NCBI GenBank assembly: GCA_958496175.1
Contig: OY292275.1
Location: 24,653,001 to 24,717,000, forward strand
Origin: Sisyra terminalis
Lineage: Eukaryota; Arthropoda; Insecta; Neuroptera; Sisyridae
Length of the DNA stretch: 64,000 bases
Direction: 5' to 3'
Shown here piece after piece: positions 25,658 through 39,235 of the stretch; positions within the stretch are counted from its first letter, which is position 1; the number at the start of each line of letters is the position of its first letter. The notes beneath the pieces are model-generated. The model had not been told where the DNA came from and searched no databases. It worked only from the letters and a program-made list of their open reading frames with translations. A program made the position numbers and the translations under genes.

Positions 25658-25858
25658 CGAAATATATATTTTAAAGGGTAGATTATCGTGATTATTATGA
25701 AAGTAATGATTAAAATGATCATTTTTATAACGATGATGACTTTTATAATGACTTGGGTCGCTTGGACCTAGCGAGTTAATCCGACCACAAGGACTTCGGA
25801 CAGATAGACTCAAATCATCAATCCAAGACATTTCAGTGGCTGGTGCGGCGCCAGCATC
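25658..25858 (-). CDS. candidate internal exon, 67 codons, phase 0-0
   Basis: On the minus strand 'CTGTAG|GATGCT' (AG at 25860-25859) is a possible acceptor and 'TTTCG|GTAATA' (GT at 25657-25656) a possible donor. The interval is 201 bp and open in one frame throughout. The first half is GC-richer and reads as ordinary protein (DAGAAPATEMSWIDDLSLSV, then RSPCGRINSLGPSDPSHYK). The second half becomes rich in His, Asn, Lys and Tyr. I do not recognise a domain. A Met at codon 10 could alternatively be a start. The short pyrimidine tract weakens the acceptor. In the 3' to 5' sense of the window it is the longest member of a set of minus-strand candidates (19.1, 20.9, 56.4 kb). Confidence 0.3.
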
Positions 25859-25860
25859 CT

Positions 25861-28472
25861 ACAGGTTCGATTTCAGATATAATTTAATTAAGGTATATTT
25901 ATGAGGAAACGGATTTTTTCCTCTCGAGTTTCAAAATACAGATAATCATAGCATTGATTATTAATGATTTTTTTGTCCAAATGTGATTTTAAACGGGAGT
26001 ATAAAGCTTGTTATAGCCAATAATATGAATGATTTGTGCAAATCCGCCTCTGTCGTTAAGGGCCAAAGCATGATGAGCCATTTTTTTTATATACTTATGT
26101 ATGTGAAGGTAAAAGTAATAATCTCTAATGCGTTTTGGTTTGGTTGCTGAAAGATCACGACGACGACGACGCGACGTGGACACAACAAGCGGACGGTTCG
26201 GCGACTCGGGTGGTAATTACAGACTCAGAAAAATCAGCTGCTCTCTGGGTTTTGATCACTAGCGAATCATCATGAAAGGTTCATTACGTTCGCCTTTCTT
26301 ACCGCAATGTTTATATTACAGATACGCTAGGTAGAAGTAACTGAAACCTCGTTTAAGACTTTTATGTTTACGCTTTTTCGATTTGTAAGCAGCAAACTTG
26401 GTATTTATGTCGTTCACAATGTCTAATTTGATGATAGACGAAGGGCGTCATGCGACTAGAATTTCACCCTCACAACATCATCTTCACCAGTTGTACCAAT
26501 TAGCCAGAAATATAATTAAACAGATTATGAATTGACGGCTTATGTGGGCTGACATTTACTCACGCCATAAGTCACGAATACTCTCTTTCCATATTTTGTA
26601 ATGTACAAAGTTTCTAGTGAAGCGATAAAGTGCATTCGGTATACTATACACGAGTAATTTGTAAAGTCAATTGATTTCTGTCTAATGTTTTCCTCTTGTT
26701 ACAACTTTGATAACCAAAGGTTATAATTAAAAATAACTTACTTGTAGTTTATTTCATGGCTACTTGCGATGCAAAATTATATACCTACTCGTTCAAATAA
26801 GGTGTAATCTGCTTAAATATTTCACACGTGCAATACATGTTAACATTTTATCACATTTAAAATATCTCTTAAAATATAAAAAAGATAAAAATTATAGGAA
26901 GAAATCATACCCGGGTAAGTATATTTCTTTTTGTAATATAAAGAGTTATTTTTACATATTTTTTTAAATTTATTTTTCACATGTGACCTCTACATACTAC
27001 CAGTAGATGCAGTATCTACCATAATTTAGGTAGTAGTAGATATTAATTAGTTGTGATATTAAATAAAAAAAAATTCCAAAACTAATTTTATTTCAACTTT
27101 TGAAAAAGAGTTAAAACTTATAGTACCTTTCTTCAACCAGTAATCATGTTACATTACAAACAGAAGTGCAGAATACAATAATAGCACTTGTCAAATATTC
27201 CTTCTTCTTCCCACGAGGTGTACTTATATTTTTTATAGTACTTTTTTTTTCTTTGTTCTGGGGGTCTCCCTGAAAGTTTCTCTGCGCTGCATCCTAAAAG
27301 GACTATTGCCTGCTGCAAAACTTTTAATCAAAAGAAATACAAGCAAATCTATAAAGTTATTTAAAACTAATTAAAAGTTAAAAAATGTCGAAAAATGCTT
27401 ATTTTTTCTTTCTATTTTTGATTTTTTAATTTTTTAGATATTAGATTTTATAGAAGTAAGATAACTATTGCAAAAACATTTGAAGCGATAAAAAAATCAA
27501 AATTAAAAAAAAGGGTTCACATACCTATTCATCGAAATAGGAATATCTACCAGTTTACTGTCCTTCGTGAGTCTTGAATTATCCCACACATCTCCCCCCC
27601 CCCATCTCAGTGTGATTGTTTACCTCGCTACCGAATCATCTTTGATATTTCTAGGGTTTTGTGCTTTTATAATTTTATTATGAATACTGTATACCTACAG
27701 TAGTGTTTAAAATGTGTGTAAGTTGTATTTAAGTAACCAAAATACAACTAATAAGGCCAATTTATTTCTTTCATTATGTTATTGGAAAATATTTGTTATT
27801 TCATTACATTTTTCTTAATCAAAAACACGTAAAAAACAACAACTGGGGTGGCATATTAGAGGCTGGAATGGATTAAAAGCACTTTACTTAATTTTAATGC
27901 TTTGAAAATGGCTATAAACAAATTGGCAAATGAGCAAGGTTACGGAATGAATTAAACTCGTATCTCGAGGTATCATTGTAAATCGGAAAATTAAGAAGTT
28001 TTTAATAAACGAGTAAGTAGTAAGTACATATGGAAAATTTTTACAAATCAAACACGTGGAGAAAATGATAAAGTTCTTCTTTCAGGCAAGGCTTATTTAG
28101 AATCTCTTGACATAGAAACAAATTTGACCGACACTTTTGCTTACAATAACTGTTGAAATTATCCCAAAAAATTATTATTTTATCATATAAATTTTTCACT
28201 TAATTATAAAATACATTAGGTATTTTATATATCGTGAGTTTTCAGTTGCAACTAACTTAAAACTATTCGCGATTTTTGCTGGATTATTTCTTAGTCTGTT
28301 TGTTTGCCAGGAAAGTACCTACATAAAATGAATTTGTATACTGTGGGCTTATTTTAAGTACGAAAACTATAGTTGAATATTCAGTATGTCTGTATTGTGT
28401 ATATTTATTGATATGGTTTATTATTCATCATCATTTATGCAATATTAATTCCGTTTCTGTAGTTTATCTTCA
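25861..28472. other. mostly non-coding, with GC-richer patch at 26.15-26.28 kb
   Basis: The patch 26150-26280 holds an (ACG)n run and the 19-mer CGGGTGGTAATTACAGACT (26207-26225), which recurs inverted at 44005-44023. All frames through it are short (for example a plus-strand frame starting DHDDDDATWTQQADG), so no exon is called. At 27592-27602 there is a run of about ten C. The rest is AT-rich without recognisable features. Confidence 0.4.
26157..26175. repeat. (ACG)n short tandem repeat
   Basis: Five trinucleotide units ACG/CGA in a row, slightly interrupted at the end, within a GC-richer patch. Confidence 0.7.
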
Positions 28473-28729
28473 GTTTGGTTTGGTTCCGAAGATTTGGTGA
28501 TTTTTTTTTATTGTAAATTATTAAAACTTTGTTTTTTATTTTTTACATCATTTCGCAGTTTATTACTGCTTTTCAAGCGATTTTAAACAATCTTTTATTT
28601 ACAATTGCTTGAAATAGTTCTATCACTTGAAACAGTAATAAACTACGAAACTTTGCAAAAAATAAAAAACAAAGTGTTAACTATTTAAAATAAAAAGATA
28701 TTTTCAAATTCTCGGAACCATAACAAATT
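28473..28729. mobile_element. inverted-repeat (hairpin) MITE, about 257 bp
   Basis: Arms of about 115 bp fold onto each other. The left arm carries GGTTCCGAAGATTTG, then ACTTTGTTTTTTATTTTTT, then CGCAGTTTATTACTG. The reverse complement of the right arm carries GGTTCCGAGAATTTG, ACTTTGTTTTTTATTTTTTG and CGTAGTTTATTACTG. The spacer between the arms is short (about 28590-28610). No coding sequence and no clear target duplication is present. If transcribed, it would form a long double-stranded hairpin. Confidence 0.65.
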
Positions 28730-30064
28730 GGAAAAAAAATTATCATTATATGTAATAAGGAAAAAAATATTCAAACTCTTCTACATTTTTCAAGTCCTTA
28801 ATTGTGGAAAATACGAAATGTAAACACATTAAACAGCATAAAATATTGTCAAACTAAGCTTAGATATTTCACAACCCCTATTTTGTTCCAGTATTGTCTA
28901 ATACTTTGTTATAATCAATTCCTTATTACAAACTATAACTTGATTACAAATAATGGATTTTTATGTCTTCGACCAATTTCTGATATCTACACTCTGTAGT
29001 AACAATGAATGTGAAAAAATCGTAATTAAATGTTTCACCGAGAGTATATAATACAACCTCTTATTATAAGCCTCAACATCGTTTCGTCGTTCATCGTTGA
29101 AATGTTCAAGTGCAAACATGGAAACAAATATAGCGGCGATTTGTAAAGTTAGATGTACGTGTGTATCAATGATTTAAATATCTCGTGAAAAGATAACACA
29201 AAACATGAACCGTGACTGGGAACATTAGTAAGCGAGGTGTGTAAACTCATCAATTAAACAAGACTGTATACCTGATCTGATGTTTTTATGTATATTTCGC
29301 ATCGTTCGTTTCGGCCACTATGATATCATTTTGATCAAACTCCCAATAATAAAACATTGTCTATTTCAGAATTTTTTCAATCTAAGGTGTGGCTGAAGAC
29401 CCTACAGAATAAATCATCACAGATAAAGAATAAAATCTATTACATCATATTATGCGTTATTCGAAATAAAAATACAAACATGATGGAACTGTAGGTGTTA
29501 GGGGAAAATATTTTCTTTCTTATTCACAGTAATACCTCATGTTAGGTTGGTATACTCAAAAGAAAAAAAATATTTGGAACTTTAAATATAAAACTAAAGT
29601 TTAAGTAAGTTTTGGCTTAAAAATCGTTACTTTTGTCATCTCTTGTTAATTTAATTTAAAACTGTATTCAAACACTCAGTCAAAACTGTTAAACGATCGT
29701 TTAAAGAAATGGTATCTATATTAAAGATACTGTAATGATTTCTAAACTTAATAAAGTTTTAAGCGTTTTAAGCATCTAGGTGTTAAAGTTGAACGTTTCT
29801 GAGCACATGTCTAACATATAGCTATAACAAATCGTAGCTACTCGTTACTTGCTAACTGGTAGATACATTGATTGATTCAGAATAACGAATCGTAGTATAC
29901 AAATTTATTTCGGAGCTCGTACGTTTCGTTACTGGTATGGTTCTTATTATGTATACACATATAGGTATGCCAATTAATATGTTTAAGAAGTCGATAAATG
30001 AATAATTTTATGAAATACAGTAGATACGAAGAGTCATACTTGTGCGTGAATTGGAACAACTAGA
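28730..30064. other. AT-rich non-coding stretch
   Basis: No gene or element is recognised. Confidence 0.5.
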
Positions 30065-30280
30065 ATAGAAGTGCAGTATAGAGGACCCATGTTTAACTTT
30101 TTTTGACTTCCTAATTGATTCGGAGATCCTATCTCTCTCCAAATGTCATTTCATTTGAACGAATTCGGTTGAAAAGGTCGTTGTCAGAGGGAAATGTTAA
30201 ATAGATTCCATACTAATCGCATGATCAACTTAGATAGACAGAGATAGAATCTCAGAAATTTGAGCTGATCTGTTGAGTTC
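30065..30280 (+). repeat. first, partial copy of the 30.3-kb inverted-repeat element
   Basis: It begins ATAGAAGTGCAGTATAGAGG and continues with CATGTTTAACTTTTTTT and a 'gagatccta-tctctct' segment. All of these reappear about 217 bp downstream in the element at 30281-30449. The 3' terminal inverted repeat is missing, so it is a truncated copy lying in direct orientation next to the complete one. Confidence 0.55.
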
Positions 30281-30449
30281 ACAGAGGTGTAGTGTAGAGG
30301 ACTCATGTTTAACTTTTTTTAATCTCGTGTTCGATTTGGAGATCCAATCTCTCTTCAAGGTAGAAAGAGATAAAATCTCCGAAAATGTTAGACCAAGAAG
30401 AGCATTGGTTGAATACTCTATACATGAGTACTCTATACTACATCTCTGT
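30281..30449 (+). mobile_element. 169-bp MITE with 27-bp terminal inverted repeats
   Basis: Positions 30281-30307 (starting ACAGAGGTGTAGTGTAGAGG) and the reverse complement of 30423-30449 (starting ACAGAGATGTAGTATAGAGT) match at 24 of 27 positions. The interior has a second, smaller inverted pair (AATCTCTCTTC / AGAGATAAAATCTCC). Ends of the form CAGAGGTGTA suggest a hAT relationship, but no 8-bp target duplication is evident. Confidence 0.6.
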
Positions 30450-33400
30450 GTTACCTACATGAAACGATGCACATGCGCACATAGGTTTAATCATTTGAAA
30501 TTCATTTGTTACAACGAAAAATGTAACAAAACAGGTTTGTTACATTTCAATATGGAGTTTTCGTTTAAACTTTGATTCAAATTTATGTTTATAGTTTACT
30601 TTTGAAAATTATATTTCATAAATTAGACTTCCTACAAAATACTTTATTTGCAGTTAAAAGAGGTTAATAATTTTAATTTTAAGAAAAAAATTAAAATTAA
30701 ATTTTAAGAAATTTTGATGTTTCAATAAAGTAATTAATTTCTTTTTTTTTTCAAATAATCTATTCAAATGTGCGTTGTAATACTTATTAAAGTAACTTGC
30801 CATACATGTGAATATGTTACTGTTTGTTAGTGTTCAAGCATAACTGAATAGTCTAAAGTATGGAGTAATATAATGATATGAAAATAATGAATATTAATTG
30901 TTTAAATAACGATTCATACGGGTTTTCAATGTCTCGTCACTTGTACAGCTTGTCTAATATAATGTAATGCTTATAATATATTTTCGTTTTTTTTTATCCA
31001 ACGACAAGTGCAACTTCCCGCGTGGTTGAGGTCTTCATTTCAACATCACTAGTCCTTGGTAAGATCCTTAAGTTCTCCATGGTTCTCTAGTTCTCCAGGT
31101 AATCCATCTCTCTTTTGAAATATTCAGAATTCTAATCCTTCTACCTTTTTTCTTTGATCCTTCCAAACTTCTACAATTTCTATATGAGCTTTTGCCTCCT
31201 TAAAATGCGACTCATCCAGCTAGCTTTTATTTTTGTTCCCATATCTATGATTATATAATTAGTAATGATTATTACGGTTTAAAAATAAAGAATTAGTTAA
31301 AAATTATAGTTCATATATTTATCGGTAAATTTACTTACAAATTAAATTATTATTTATTTTCAGGGCCAAATATAGGTAACTAACTTTGTTGTATTAGGAA
31401 AATTTGAAAAGATAAACTGATAATGCTAAATTCCTGTCGCTTTCATTTAATTTTGAATATTTGAGAGAAAATTACATTCTGGTAGATTTCAATTGATGTC
31501 GATAGATAAATTAGAGGTAAAGAATAACTTTCAATTTATAACTACGTTTATTACTATTGGTATTCGGTGATGTATGTTAAGACAGATATTTAAAGATCAC
31601 GCTGTGAATCGTATTACGATTTCGTGTTGATTAAGTGTAAGCAAATGCGTAAATCGCGTGTTTAACAAAACATATAAAAAGATATGTAGTTGCATTATAT
31701 AATGACGAGCGATGGCACCAATTAGAGGGTGAGAACGCTTCTAGCGTTGGGTGTTTCAAATATGGATTTATAAAAATATCAGCCTTAATAAAATTGAATA
31801 TAAATACGCTAAAAATACAAACTAAAACCAAGGGATATATATTAACAAAGAGTTAATTGAATAATTTAGGACAGATAAGCAAATCCAGTCAATTTCAAAA
31901 TTGAATTTCCTGACACCTGTGCCTCTCAAAATGTGTTCATGGCTCGAAACGAATAATTCAAGTAATTGTTTTTTCTTGACTAACTCGCGTACAAATTCGT
32001 TTTTTTTTATTTTATTTTTCTCGAATGTAGAAGATATAATCATCCAATTCCAAGTAAAAATCCGAAATGAGAACAATAGCCCTTGTTTTAAATTAATGGG
32101 TAATAGTTCCGTTGATTTTTTAGAATTTCCATCCAAAACTTATTCGAAAATTTGAATACAGAAAAAATCAGCAAAATAGTTGTTCTGTGTTTAACAATAA
32201 TTAACAAAGCTATATTATTATGGAAAAGCTTATGTACAAGAGCTATAATTTACTCATAGAAAACAATAATAATAATTGACAAAGTGTTGAGAGTTTATAC
32301 ATATTTTGAAAGTTGAGACATGAATAAATTAAAGTTGAGTAATATAAGAGATGCATAAAGTTCGTGACACTAAGATACCAAAGTAATTTTCTTTGACTTA
32401 ATTATCATAAATAATTGTCAATTTCTGTAGAATACATCGAAAAAAATACAAACCTTAGCGGAATAAATTGAACTTTTCAACTTAAAAAACTCACAATACA
32501 CTAGGCTTGAATTAAATGTTTATATTATAAAAACGTAACTAAAATGACCTCATCACACATGAAAATGATTAGGTACAATAAGAAATTAAAATGATGAAAA
32601 ATTCTTTTGGATAATTTCATGGATATTATAACGAAAAGATTAAATATGCTCAAATATATTAAGATAACAAAAATAAAAATGCGATACACTCAGTATTGCG
32701 GACATTATTTTTAATATTCTTGAGTGTCTTAGGTCGGATGAATCACTTAAATTGATGTTCATGAACAATACTGGTTTCCACTCCTCGATCCAATTATCTT
32801 TGCTTCAAAGCAATTTTATAAACTTTTTAAAACCAAAATAACATCATGTAGATATTCAGTTTTATAAAATGTTTTCAAGTAACCAAGATTATTTTTTACA
32901 GAAAAATTAATGTTCATGTTTGTTAACCAAATTATTGGTAGGTGTAACCAAAATAGTGTAGATAAAACTTGGCTTCATAAGTACTGCTAAAATTTTATTA
33001 TTGATAAAAGTGCATATAACACTACGCACAATGCAAGGTTGTTATTGGGGAGTAAGTATACAAGTGAGTTTGTAAATATATTCAAAAATATTTGGAGTAT
33101 TTTAAATGCAAATAAATCATACAACAATTTTTTTGATTCTACCATTTAAATTTTTATTGTTTATTTACCGTATACTTGAAAATTTATAGGAAATTCTACA
33201 TAATTTTTATGGCAATTACAAATTAATTATTAAAATTAGTTTGAATAAAAAACCATTCTTTTTTATGTTTCAAAAGTATCATTTTATCTTATTTTTTTAC
33301 CTCAGAGTTACACAGACAATGTCGGTACCACTTGTATTGATTGTAGTTCTTCTACACCATTGTATAGCGATTCATTGAAAAATCTTCTTTCCAAATTTCA

Positions 33401-33559
33401 CATACACACAGCAGGTACCAGTAGACCCTAAACTGGAAATTGTGAAATACAAGCAGGACAAAATTTTGAAATTTCTTATAGCATTAAAATAAATATTTTA
33501 CTGAGTTCCACGTCATAAATATGTATATCTTTATAATTAAAACTTCAAACAGTAATAAC
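30450..33559. other. AT-rich non-coding stretch
   Basis: A stem TTTGTTACA/TGTAACAAA (30505-30513 and 30522-30530) is followed by another TTTGTTACA at 30536. Overlapping frames at 31822-32155 on both strands have no recognisable domain and are treated as chance. No gene is called. Confidence 0.45.
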
Positions 33560-33794
33560 ATCAATATAATAATAGCCAAATTTATGTATATATGTCGGCG
33601 AAGACAGAGAACAAACAATATAAACACATAGGTGTGAGTGAAAACAATCATGGTCTCAAATTTGAATTGATTGTTGATATGGTTTCAACTGTCATTTTAA
33701 TTTAATTCATTTACCAATTTTTGTCAATTTGTCGACCATTTGTCAGCCGTGTCGGTGTTGGACTGTGAATAATTCACAGGAAGTTACTAGTTTG
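33560..33794 (+). repeat. dispersed repeat, copy 1
   Basis: Shared with 61078-61289 in the same orientation: 'tcaatataataata', 'acagagaacaaa.aatataaacacata.gtgtgag', 'tctcaaatttgaa.tgattgttg', 'aactg.catttt', 'ttcac.ggaagttactagttt'. Identity by eye is around 75-80%. There are no obvious terminal inverted repeats or coding sequence. The class is unknown; it could be a piece of a longer element. Confidence 0.6.
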
Positions 33795-36700
33795 AGTATA
33801 TTTAAAAGAATATCTTATATAAAAAATGATGAAATATTAAAAACGTGAAATAATAGGCGATATACCTACTAATTGTTGATAAACTGTAAAACCGGAATAT
33901 TTTAATATCGATTTTATACAATTATTTCATCTGTTTTTGTAGAAATATGTAACAAGAGAAAATTTCTAGTTAAATAAATTGTGAAAAATTCTAGTTTTAG
34001 TAAACTATAATACCTAATTTAAAAGTCTAACAAAATTTAACACCAGGGCTATGTAAAAACTTAAACAAATTTTTCTAATATATTTGAGATAATCAAATAC
34101 TTCAGCGTCCATTTTGCATTCTCCTTAGAAAGAAACAACCGATCTTACCACATTTATCCCTTAAGTTGGAAAGAGTCAGCGTTTACTATTGCTTGTGCTA
34201 ATCCACATAATGCAGCCTTCCGAAAAAGTTTATATACCTACGTTGCACAGCTCACAGCTAACTAAGCAGTCTAAAAAATAAAATCGATATCATTGTCCTC
34301 CCTTTGTTTCTTTCTACACATTTATTTTGCTGAAAGAACAAATATAGGCCTCTAAAATGAATTTCCTAAATATTTTTTACACAGCTTTAGCATCAGATGT
34401 CCCAAAACAGTTGTAATGTTCTTTTGGAATACCAGCTTTTGAAATACCAGAATACCAATTACAACCCCTTTTATCTAACTCCTAAACTTTATCAGTAAAA
34501 AATTGCCGATTATTTGTAACAAGTCTCGATCTAGCGAAGCTTGCAGCTGATATAATCTAGAAAAGTTTTCTTAGAAATAGTAAAATTTCATTAAGATTTT
34601 ATTATAATGATAATAGATTTTTTCTATTTTAAGGGCGATACATTAGCTATATAACCTATCTATATGTAATCAAAAATAAACATGTAATGAAAACAAATTG
34701 TGCGTAACGGATTGAATAAGATATTCAATAATACTAAATAGTCAATGGACATATTATATTAATAGAGAATTAAATCCATTATGTAATTAACAAACAACAG
34801 TAGTTGTACGCCTTCAATAAATCCGAAATTGATTTAAATGGCTTTCTGTCATATATCCGAATGGCTAAGATGTTTAAATTTATTTCGAATGAAATATTTT
34901 TATTTTATTCATACTTAAAATTCAAAGGAATAAAAATATGTTTAACACCGCTAAATTAGTACATTAGACTTAATGGTAATTAAATTAAATTGACTGATTT
35001 TATTAATTGCATTCCTAATTCAGACGAGGACAAGAATAAAATTTGACAATTTACCCTAGTAACGTAAAGTTTGTCATAGCTAAATTGGGCGGATAAAAAC
35101 TACGTTCACACAAGTATATGGTAGATGGGCTCTGGTTCGCCCACATTTTCATTAGAATCGTCTGAGATGCTCAATTGTATTTATGTATGTATGTATTTAA
35201 AAATCGAGAAATGGAACTGATATAGAAAGTTGATTTATTTTGTGTCAACGACACAACGCACCACCAAACGATAAAACATTAATATTAATGTATTTATTAT
35301 AATGCTATAATTACAGGTTTCGGGGAATAAGTTTTAAATAATAATCATGGAAAAAAGGTTTTAATTATATACCAATCTGCAAGTATAAATGATTTATTCT
35401 AGTAACGTTCCATATACATTCGATAAAAAATATTTTAATCCATCTGTATATATATCTCTCTCCTTATGTAGACAGTAGATCTTTCTAATGGTAAAGGTGG
35501 GTACATTTTTATATATTGATAGATTTTGGATTGATAAAAAAATATCGTTTAAATTGATTGCAAGTTATTAAGTCAGACAGTATAAGAGAACCTATTAGAT
35601 TTTTAATTCTGATTATATTTTTTATGGATACCTACGTTATAAATAAAAATGTTAGATTTTTTTTTTCAATTTTTGTATCGGACCATTACAGTTGTCAGAA
35701 ACAAAGCCTTAGTTTTTAATTTTTTCTTATCTTTATAAATCAAATTTCAAAATTATTCAAGGTTACTATTAAAGCAGTGAAGAAGTTTGTGAAAATTAAA
35801 ACTTTATATAAGTTAGAACTAAGAACTAGCGTTTTTTGAGAACTTTTTAGAACTGCACGATTTTAGCTTAATTTTTCTCAATATATGAGAAAATTTGAAA
35901 TGGCCAAATCAAAACGTACACAAATAGAGAATGATTTAAAACTCAGAGGACAAATTTTAAGAAGTTATTATTGAGCCCAGAAGAAAACTTTTTTTCAATA
36001 AATCGTATTGAAAAACACCCCTTTGCCTCAGCCTCCTCAATTTTAATTATCATCGTTTATTGCTGATCAGAAACAGCTAGAAGATATTTTTGGCGTTGGG
36101 TGTAGAAATTAAAGTATCTAATTTATTAATAAAAGTTTCAAACAAATTAAAAATAATCAAAGTCACAGTCCATTAAATTTAATTAGTTAGAAAATTAAAT
36201 ATTAATTTTCTTTTGTTCGCTACGCTTTTCTTGTAAACAATTAGTGTAAGAAAAAAGTCTTCGATTTACGCATATGGAAAGAATATATAAATATTGGTTT
36301 TTAGGTGAAAACTTAAATTTTAAACATAGGAAGCTTAGAAAATCCATTTCTTCTTAAATAAGATTTGCATAGTTTTTGAAATGCAAAATATATACTGTTC
36401 AATACTATTTCAAAAAAAAAGATAAAGTTCTAATTTTTTGTGAGGTTACTCTTATTTTATCCTTTATGTAGAAAAAATTGGGAAAAAGGTTCTTAAGGAG
36501 AAAGTACAGCTGAAGAAATGTTATTTAGAACTTTAAAAATTAGTTTTATAATTTTACATTAAGAACTCTGCTAAGATTTCTTAAAAAATAATACTCAGCA
36601 ACGTCAGTAGGTGGCTCCTCTAAGCTAGGTTCGATCCTCGTATCGAGCAAACTTTTAATATTTCTCGATCTACAGTTTTTTATTAACTCTAGAGTCGTTA

Positions 36701-39004
36701 AAAACCTTGAAAGTTATAAAGCGACGATTAATAACAACAACAAAAAACCTAATTAATTGAAGCTTTTTAAAATTTGGTTTAATATCTTGTTTTTGCTTTA
36801 TGTAAATATTCTGATTGTCACATGCTCAATAGATATATAAAGATAGTCATTCTTTCGATACAGTCTTCATTCTACTATCTACTTAAAAAATAGTTTCAAA
36901 GTTGTTAGCACTAAAATAAACCATTAAAACTGGTATTTTAAGCTGTATTTGAATTAGAAAAAGCTCAAAGCTATTAGAGTTATTAAATACCTTAAAAGAA
37001 TGAAATCGTAAAAACACAACCGGGAATGCATCACAAAATAGAAAAAGACACATACCTATAATAGTTTGTATCGTAGAATTTTTTTAGCATGTACCGATTT
37101 CTATGGTCCTAGCTTATATTCCTAAGTCCTACTTATATTCCAAAGTCTTGTTCAATTCTTTGAATATTGGTATCACTTTGAAATTTATTAAAAAAAGATG
37201 AAGTTTTATTCAAAAACACCAATAGTTTTCTTTATTTGTGAAATTTGTCATATACAATACTGGATAAGGAGTGAAATATTCAATCTATGAAAAAAATTTA
37301 TTTGCACATTATAAAATTCCATTATTATGGATATTTTTTTAAATTTTAAATAAAGCAATAAATAACGTGCCTCAACGATTAAATTATTCGCGAATTATCA
37401 ATGTAGACATACAAAAGATTATTTTAAGCATACCTATAATAAATAGCGGAGTGTTTCTTATCTAGTACTGTATAAAATAATAAGTGGGTGTTTTCTCACT
37501 TACATTCTCACTTAGGAGTTGTTGGCAAATACTTATATATCACCTATATTAGATAGTAAAAATAAAACAAGTTATAAAGGTATAAATATTATGTAAGTCT
37601 ATTTTTAAGTTCTAGCAAGATATTTTATATTAAAGTAGCTATAATACTTAAGTTTCAAACATTTTGTAATGCTGTTTACTTTGAAACTACTTAAACTAGA
37701 CAAATAAGTAGGTACTGAAGATAAAAAATTATTCACAACGACATACGAGAGCTTACAAAATAAAATATTCTTCATTAATTAAGCTATCATAAATTGCACA
37801 ACTTGTTAATGTAAATTTCAATTATTTCTTTATAAATAAAATTGGCTGGTCCATAAAATGCGTCATTTTCACTTTAAAAATGATTAATTGATTTTTATTG
37901 CAAATATACCTATACCACATGAGGCTATCAATGAAAACAGAAACATTTTAATAAATGGCCATTTGGTAACATTTTAATCAAGAATTATTACCTCAAATAA
38001 TGCATCTGCGCTCATTCAAATGCTGATTTTTTATAAACCCAATTAAATTAAAGCGTATAACTATGTCCGATAGGTATTTATGACTTTAATTAAAAACGAT
38101 GGAACAGAACATTAGATACCACTATTGAGAATCTTTTCATTAAAAGCAACAAGAACAACAACAAAAAAAGAGTTAAATTTTGTATATAAATTAAGAATGA
38201 ATCTATAACGAATTTCATAATTACAGAGCATCTATCGTTCATTATAAATATAGTCAAATTAAAGAATATTACAAGTAACTTGTTTTTTAATTAATGTTTT
38301 AAATAATTGAACATTTTATAGCAACTTTGGTTAAATGTGTTTTATTTTTTTTTTTGATTCTTACATTAAGTGTTTTCCTTGCATGAAATGAGCTTTCTTT
38401 TTATTAATTATACGGTTAATTGCTGAAATATTAGTTGGAAGTAATACTTCAACTAAATATGGGCGTTACGTGACGACGCACAAGTAAAATTGTCTCCATT
38501 TCCTTATAAACGAAATGTACACCCACTTTAATTTAAATATGTCAAATTACTGACAAATCGAGGGGTCAATATTGTGTATTAAAACGCTTACGGACCCACC
38601 CCACGAAAAAGTATACCGCACTCATTCATCATTTAAATGTTGTGCATGACTTTGTGTTAATGAATTGTATATGAGGCACAAGCATTTTGTTGTTGGGAAA
38701 ATAGGAGGCGTTTTTTTATATTTTTTGTGTTTATAATTTGATTGTATGTTGAGTGAATTGTTACTTTTGAAAATAATGAATGATTAAATCGAAAATTCAA
38801 TTAAAAGCTCGCAGTTTTGAATGAGATTGATGAGTCGGCAGAATTGGTTATGGAGGCGGTTTTCCTCTATTCAATCCAAATTGAAAACAAATGTCGGGAA
38901 AAAATAATATTATTTTAACCTTTAGTTTACTTTGCACTTTGGTAGGAACATGGAAAAAATTATACAAAAATAATAATAATAATATCGTAAAATCTATGTG
39001 CTGT
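33795..39004. other. AT-rich non-coding stretch
   Basis: No gene is recognised. It contains a (TATG)n microsatellite near 35179-35196, the tRNA-like fragment listed separately, and a slightly GC-richer patch at 35100-35160 without an open frame worth reporting. Confidence 0.45.
36602..36648 (+). repeat. tRNA-like (SINE-type) fragment with B box
   Basis: GGTTCGATCC at 36628-36637 is a perfect pol III B box, followed by a tRNA-like tail (TCGTATCGAGC). GTCAGTAGGTGGCTC upstream resembles an A box or D arm. The spacing of about 11 bp is too short to contain an anticodon arm, so this is not a functional tRNA. It could be a decayed tRNA-derived SINE head. Confidence 0.35.
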
Positions 39005-39175
39005 ATCTATTAGAATGTAGAACCTGAACTAACGTTTTATGCTTTTTACAAAGCCGCATAGTAAAATTCATTTGACAAAAATTACTACTTGAAACAGCAA
39101 ACAGTCCTATTAACCCTCATAAACTTTACGGTATTTTAATAAAAAATACACATTATTCAGTGCAATAGATTTTCT
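39005..39175 (+). repeat. dispersed repeat pair, copy at 39.0 kb
   Basis: Segments 'acctgaactaa.gtttt', 'cgcatagtaaa.ttcattt.acaaa' and 'ttttaataaaaa' recur in order at 57480-57625. Orientation is the same and divergence is substantial. At 57.5 kb the repeat sits beside 'acatcgtaatt' sequence of the CACGGAAAAAAA family, so it may be part of a longer member. Confidence 0.5.
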
Positions 39176-39235
39176 CCTATTCGAAAGTTATTAATTTTTA
39201 TTCGAAAATCTAAAAAATAATCACAATATGGGTTA

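Noticed and set aside
25800..25880. B-box-like GGTTCGATTT suggesting a tRNA-derived element
   Set aside because: The last CC of the B box is missing and there is no A box at a proper distance. The exon reading of this patch is at least as good.
31822..32136. 104-codon minus-strand frame with ATG, opposite an 84-codon plus-strand frame
   Set aside because: No recognisable motif, and the length is within chance expectation. Kept only as a note.
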